NCBI GenBank assembly: GCA_019694435.1
Contig: JAIBBZ010000038.1
Coordinates: 1 to 47,159, forward strand
Direction of reading: 5' to 3'
Source: Pirellulales bacterium
GTDB lineage: Bacteria; Planctomycetota; Planctomycetia; Pirellulales; JAEUIK01
DNA length: 47,159 nt
The notes beneath the pieces are model-generated. The model was not told where the DNA came from, searched no databases, and saw only the letters and a list, made by a program, of their open reading frames with translations. The position numbers and the translations under genes were made by a program. Of this stretch, positions 44,519 to 47,159 are shown piece after piece; positions within the stretch are counted from its first letter, which is position 1; each line of letters opens with the position of its first letter.

Positions 44519-45802
44519 TCAGTCGAGCGCCGTGACATGGCCATGCTCCAAACGCGAAATCTCTTCAACCAACGAGCGCATGAACGGCTCGACGTCGGTC
44601 ACCAGCCCTAGCGTCTGGAACGAACCCCGGTCGCCGAGTTTGATCACCGTCGAGGGATTGATGTCGACGCATACCACCTTGACCCAATCGGGCAGCAGGT
44701 TGCCGACGGCAATCGAATGCAGCGTCGTGGCCACCATCAGACAAAAGGTCACACCGTCCAACTGCTGGCGCATCCGCCGCTGCGCCTCGAGGGCGTCGGT
44801 AATGACTTCGGGAAGTGGCCCGTCGTCGCGGATGCTGCCGGCCAGCACGAATTCGACGTGTTGTCGGACGCATTCGTGCATGATCCCGCCGGTCAGCTCG
44901 CCGCTCTCGACGGCCCTGGCGATTCCGCCCAGCCGGCGGACGCGATTGATCGCCCGCAGATGATGTTCGTGTCCCGCATCGACCGGCTCGGCGCGTTCGA
45001 GCTGCACGCCGAGACTCGTGCCGAACCACGCCTGTTCGATATCGTGTGTCGCCAGGGCATTGCCGGCGAACAGGACGTTGATGTACCCGCCCCGGATCAG
45101 CCGGCAAACGTGCTCGCCGCTGCCGGTGTGCACGATCGCCGGCCCGCCGACCAGCAGCGTCCGTCCTCCGGCGGCGCGGTTCTCGAACATCGCTGCGGCG
45201 ATTTGACGGATCATCACTCCCTTGGGCTTTTCGGTCGACACCGGGCTGCTCATGAATTCGAAACCGTGCGTCTCGCGTGCTCGGCCGTGCGGAAAGCTGC
45301 GCACGCCCGCATGACCGATGACGAGCGAATCACCGCAGCGCACCTCGACCATCGGCACACACCGCGCCGAGCGACGGGCCGGATCGACGACGATTCCGCA
45401 ATCCATTTCCTGGTTGGCCACGGGCACCCAGGCACCGTTCAACCGCACTTCGGTGCGTTGGTTCGTCGTGCTGTAAAAGCCCTCGGGAAAGGCGCCATCC
45501 AAGTCGGCCGGTTCAAGCCGGCAATCGCGCTTGGCCGTCGGCACCGCGCCATGGTCGATGATCTGTGCCAGGATGTCGTGCAGCCGCTCTTCGCTCGGCG
45601 CCTGGACCTCGACCAGGGCAAAGCTCGGATCGGACCGCGCCTGACCGATCGTGATCCGTAAGATGCGAAACGCGCCGCCATGGGCGGTAATCAGGTCCAG
45701 CACCTTCGGCAGGATCAGGCTATCGATAATGTGACCGGTGATCTCGACCTGTTCGACGTAGGGCTGAGCCGGATAGGTGAGCGTCGAGCTGTCCGTCGGC
45801 AT
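44519..45802 (-). CDS. TIGR00300/LOR-SDH family protein (predicted ornithine cyclodeaminase)
   Basis: 427 residues from the ATG at 45802 with a GGA Shine-Dalgarno; no signal peptide. The N-terminal domain 'VEITGHIIDSLILPKVLDLI' and 'EVQAPSEERLHDILAQI' and the C-terminal Rossmann segment ('GGRTLLVGGPAIVHTG', 'VNVLFAGNALATHD'-like, 'VVCVDINPSTVIKLGDRG', 'LGLVTDVEPFM') match TIGR00300, the domain that forms the C-terminal part of plant lysine-ketoglutarate reductase/saccharopine dehydrogenase-linked proteins, archaeal ornithine cyclodeaminases and cyanobacterial AgrE/ArgZ. The predicted reaction is ornithine to proline plus ammonia, NAD-dependent. The gene is first in a two-gene unit with the ArgZ-like gene. 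Confidence 0.9.
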   Translation of the reverse strand: MPTDSSTLTYPAQPYVEQVEITGHIIDSLILPKVLDLITAHGGAFRILRITIGQARSDPSFALVEVQAPSEERLHDILAQIIDHGAVPTAKRDCRLEPADLDGAFPEGFYSTTNQRTEVRLNGAWVPVANQEMDCGIVVDPARRSARCVPMVEVRCGDSLVIGHAGVRSFPHGRARETHGFEFMSSPVSTEKPKGVMIRQIAAAMFENRAAGGRTLLVGGPAIVHTGSGEHVCRLIRGGYINVLFAGNALATHDIEQAWFGTSLGVQLERAEPVDAGHEHHLRAINRVRRLGGIARAVESGELTGGIMHECVRQHVEFVLAGSIRDDGPLPEVITDALEAQRRMRQQLDGVTFCLMVATTLHSIAVGNLLPDWVKVVCVDINPSTVIKLGDRGSFQTLGLVTDVEPFMRSLVEEISRLEHGHVTALD

Positions 45803-46181
45803 GGCTTCGATTCCTTTCTCGGGACAGGTTCGCAACCGGCCAGCCCAAGTAGACACGCGGGCCGGCGGGGATCGTCAAGAGAATTCTAGGCGCGCTGCCA
45901 AGCCGGCGCGGGCCTATCTTGCACGGGGAACGAGCCGAAATGCCGGCTGGCGCGATCGAGCATCACGGACGCCGGTGCAATCCCTAACCTCAAGCTACAT
46001 CGAGACTTCACAAAGCGGCCTTGCCCCCCTATATTCAGCAGCAGGGTGGAAGAAAAACACATCGGCCGGGCAGCCTGCCGAGCCGTTTCCTTGCATTCTC
46101 GCCCTGCAGTGCCGGTCCGCGTCACTCCCGTGTGAGAGCCAAGACGCGAGCGCCGACCGAAACCGATCAGTAAAGGTCCGT
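45803..46181. other. Divergent intergenic region with promoter for the Arg-rich gene
   Basis: A 379-base gene-free region between the minus-strand TIGR00300 gene and the plus-strand Arg-rich gene. It contains the promoter candidate at 46007-46035 and otherwise no feature I can support. Confidence 0.5.
46007..46035 (+). promoter_or_regulatory. Sigma-70-like promoter for the Arg/Glu-rich gene
   Basis: TTCACA (46007-46012, five of six matches to TTGACA), 17-base spacer, TATATT (46030-46035, five of six matches to TATAAT). It predicts a leader of about 140 bases before the ATG at 46182. Confidence 0.6.
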
Positions 46182-47159
46182 ATGTCTGAAAGTCACGAAC
46201 CGTCCCATTGGGATGAACTCGCCTCGGAGCTGGGAGCGGAAGTTCGCCCCGAGGCCGCTCAACAGCCTGCAGCGCCCTCTCCCCCGCCGGCGCCGTCTCG
46301 AGCCAAGTCGGCAGCCGCGCCGAAGCCGCGTCCCAAGGCGGACTGGCGGTCCTTGTCCTTGGAGTTGGGCTTGAACGCGCCGCCCGAAGAAGAACCTGCC
46401 GCGCCGGCGGCGGCAGCGGCGAGTGAGGCCGCTCAGGCTCCGAAAGTGCCCGCCGAACCGGCGGACGAATACCTCGGCGGCGAAGCGGCGCAGGAGACTC
46501 CGTCGCGACGACCCGAGCGCGAACCGCGCTCGCGCCGTGACGAACGTCCGAGCCGAGAGGGCCGCGAAGAGCGCTCGAGTCACGAGGGGCGCGGCGGTCA
46601 CGAAGGCCGCTCCGGCCGCGAGCAGCAAGGCCGAGAGGGGCGCTCGCGTGGCGAGCGCGGTGGCCGAGAGGAACGCGGCCACCGTTCCGGCGAGGCCCGC
46701 CGCGACGAAGGCCGCCGGCGCGAATCGAGTGGCGAGCGTCCACCGCGTCGCGAAGGCGAAGGCCAGCGCGAACGCGCCCCGCGCGGCGACGCCGAACGAG
46801 GCGGCCGCGACGAACGACGCGGCAAGCGACGCGACGAGCCGCAGCGCGAACGTCCCAAGCCCATCCCGCGCGACGACGCCCGATACGCCGAAGACGACAT
46901 CGATCTGTTCGACGACATGGATGATTTGAGCGACGATCTGCCGCCCGCCGACCGCGGATCGGCGGCAGAAGTCGATACGGCCGAGCGCGGCGAGCGCGAG
47001 GGCGACGGCGACGTGCCCCGTCGCCGGCGTCGGCGGCGCCGCCGACGCGGCCGCGGCGATCGTGCCGGTGGAGAAGCTCGCGCCGAACGCGCCCCGACGG
47101 ACGATCGTCAGGACGACGACGAAGACCTCTCGATCGCCGACGAATTCGGCCGCGCCGAC
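46182..47159 (+). CDS. Arg/Glu-rich low-complexity protein, C-terminus outside the window
   Basis: 326 codons in frame from the ATG at 46182 (AAAGG Shine-Dalgarno) to the edge with no stop. The frame was read directly, since other long frames here are shadows. Residues 1-110 are Ala/Pro-rich ('WDELASELGAEVRPE', 'WRSLSLELGLNAPPEEE'). From about 110 to 235 the protein is almost entirely Arg/Glu/Gly/Asp with repeated 'GREGRS', 'RDERP' and 'RREG' motifs. An acidic patch ('EDDIDLFDDMDDLSDDL') follows, then ten consecutive Arg and 'GRGD'. This looks like a disordered nucleic-acid-binding tail, reminiscent of RNase E-type or RG-rich RNA-binding proteins, but no folded domain is inside the window. 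Confidence 0.8.
   Translation, partial: MSESHEPSHWDELASELGAEVRPEAAQQPAAPSPPPAPSRAKSAAAPKPRPKADWRSLSLELGLNAPPEEEPAAPAAAAASEAAQAPKVPAEPADEYLGGEAAQETPSRRPEREPRSRRDERPSREGREERSSHEGRGGHEGRSGREQQGREGRSRGERGGREERGHRSGEARRDEGRRRESSGERPPRREGEGQRERAPRGDAERGGRDERRGKRRDEPQRERPKPIPRDDARYAEDDIDLFDDMDDLSDDLPPADRGSAAEVDTAERGEREGDGDVPRRRRRRRRRRGRGDRAGGEARAERAPTDDRQDDDEDLSIADEFGRAD

Noticed and set aside
1..47159. tRNA, rRNA, CRISPR array, transposon, integrase or prophage
   Set aside because: Reading through found no T-loop or anticodon-stem pattern, no spaced direct repeats, and no transposase, integrase or phage protein.

Overview
The window is GC-rich, densely coded DNA from a planctomycete, most likely a Pirellulales-type member of the PVC superphylum. 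The evidence is the gene content: a PSCyt1/DUF1549/DUF1553 protein followed by a DUF1501 Tat protein, a PVC-type sorbosone-dehydrogenase-like protein, an exported Gfo/Idh/MocA oxidoreductase, a secreted sulfatase, a PEP-CTERM protein, TDAGL leucine-rich repeats, a TPR-CHAT protein and PQQ-propeller fusions. I found no tRNA, rRNA, CRISPR array, insertion sequence, phage or plasmid gene. Nothing looks recently acquired. Both window edges cut a gene.

Layout. 1-4020 (minus strand): PVC dehydrogenase-like protein (C-terminus cut), glycine-zipper lipoprotein, HEAT-like protein. 4075-6606 (plus): a folded leader RNA with an intrinsic terminator, then two tandem trans-sulfuration PLP enzymes. 6808-8283: secreted beta-rich protein, ending at a bidirectional terminator shared with a convergent Gfo/Idh/MocA oxidoreductase (8391-9692). 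9898-11226: LRR protein. 11254-19664 (minus): MDR oxidoreductase, FtsX-like permease, a 1349-residue PQQ/LamG/Fn3/methyltransferase-like/PQQ protein, and an APMAP/strictosidine-synthase-like protein overlapping a small ATC-hydrolase-like protein. 20056-22683: divergent GT2 and GT-C glycosyltransferases. 22723-28843 (minus): exported TPR-CHAT protease-like protein and a sulfatase separated by one base. 29115-29687: exported YbjN-like protein.

30047-34896 (plus) is the most interesting block: a four-gene Mn/Fe/Zn-type ABC importer (binding lipoprotein, ATPase, two permeases). Both permeases carry a C-terminal DtxR/MntR-like winged-helix and metal-binding domain. The layout recalls chlamydial YtgABCD, where only YtgC carries the YtgR repressor. 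A near-consensus sigma-70 promoter with an overlapping inverted repeat lies just upstream, so the operon may encode its own metal-responsive regulator or a cis-acting metal gate.

35117-35965: PEP-CTERM protein (minus). 35966-36738: long gene-free stretch with a hairpin and a possible pseudoknotted RNA. 36739-41341: PSD1/DUF1501 pair. 41397-43339 (minus): PhyH dioxygenase and a TIM-barrel-like protein. 43654-45802 (minus): an ArgZ-like guanidino hydrolase next to a TIGR00300 (LOR/SDH, ornithine cyclodeaminase type) protein, which looks like a split version of cyanobacterial AgrE/ArgZ and predicts arginine to ornithine to proline. 46182-end: Arg/Glu-rich low-complexity protein, cut by the window edge.
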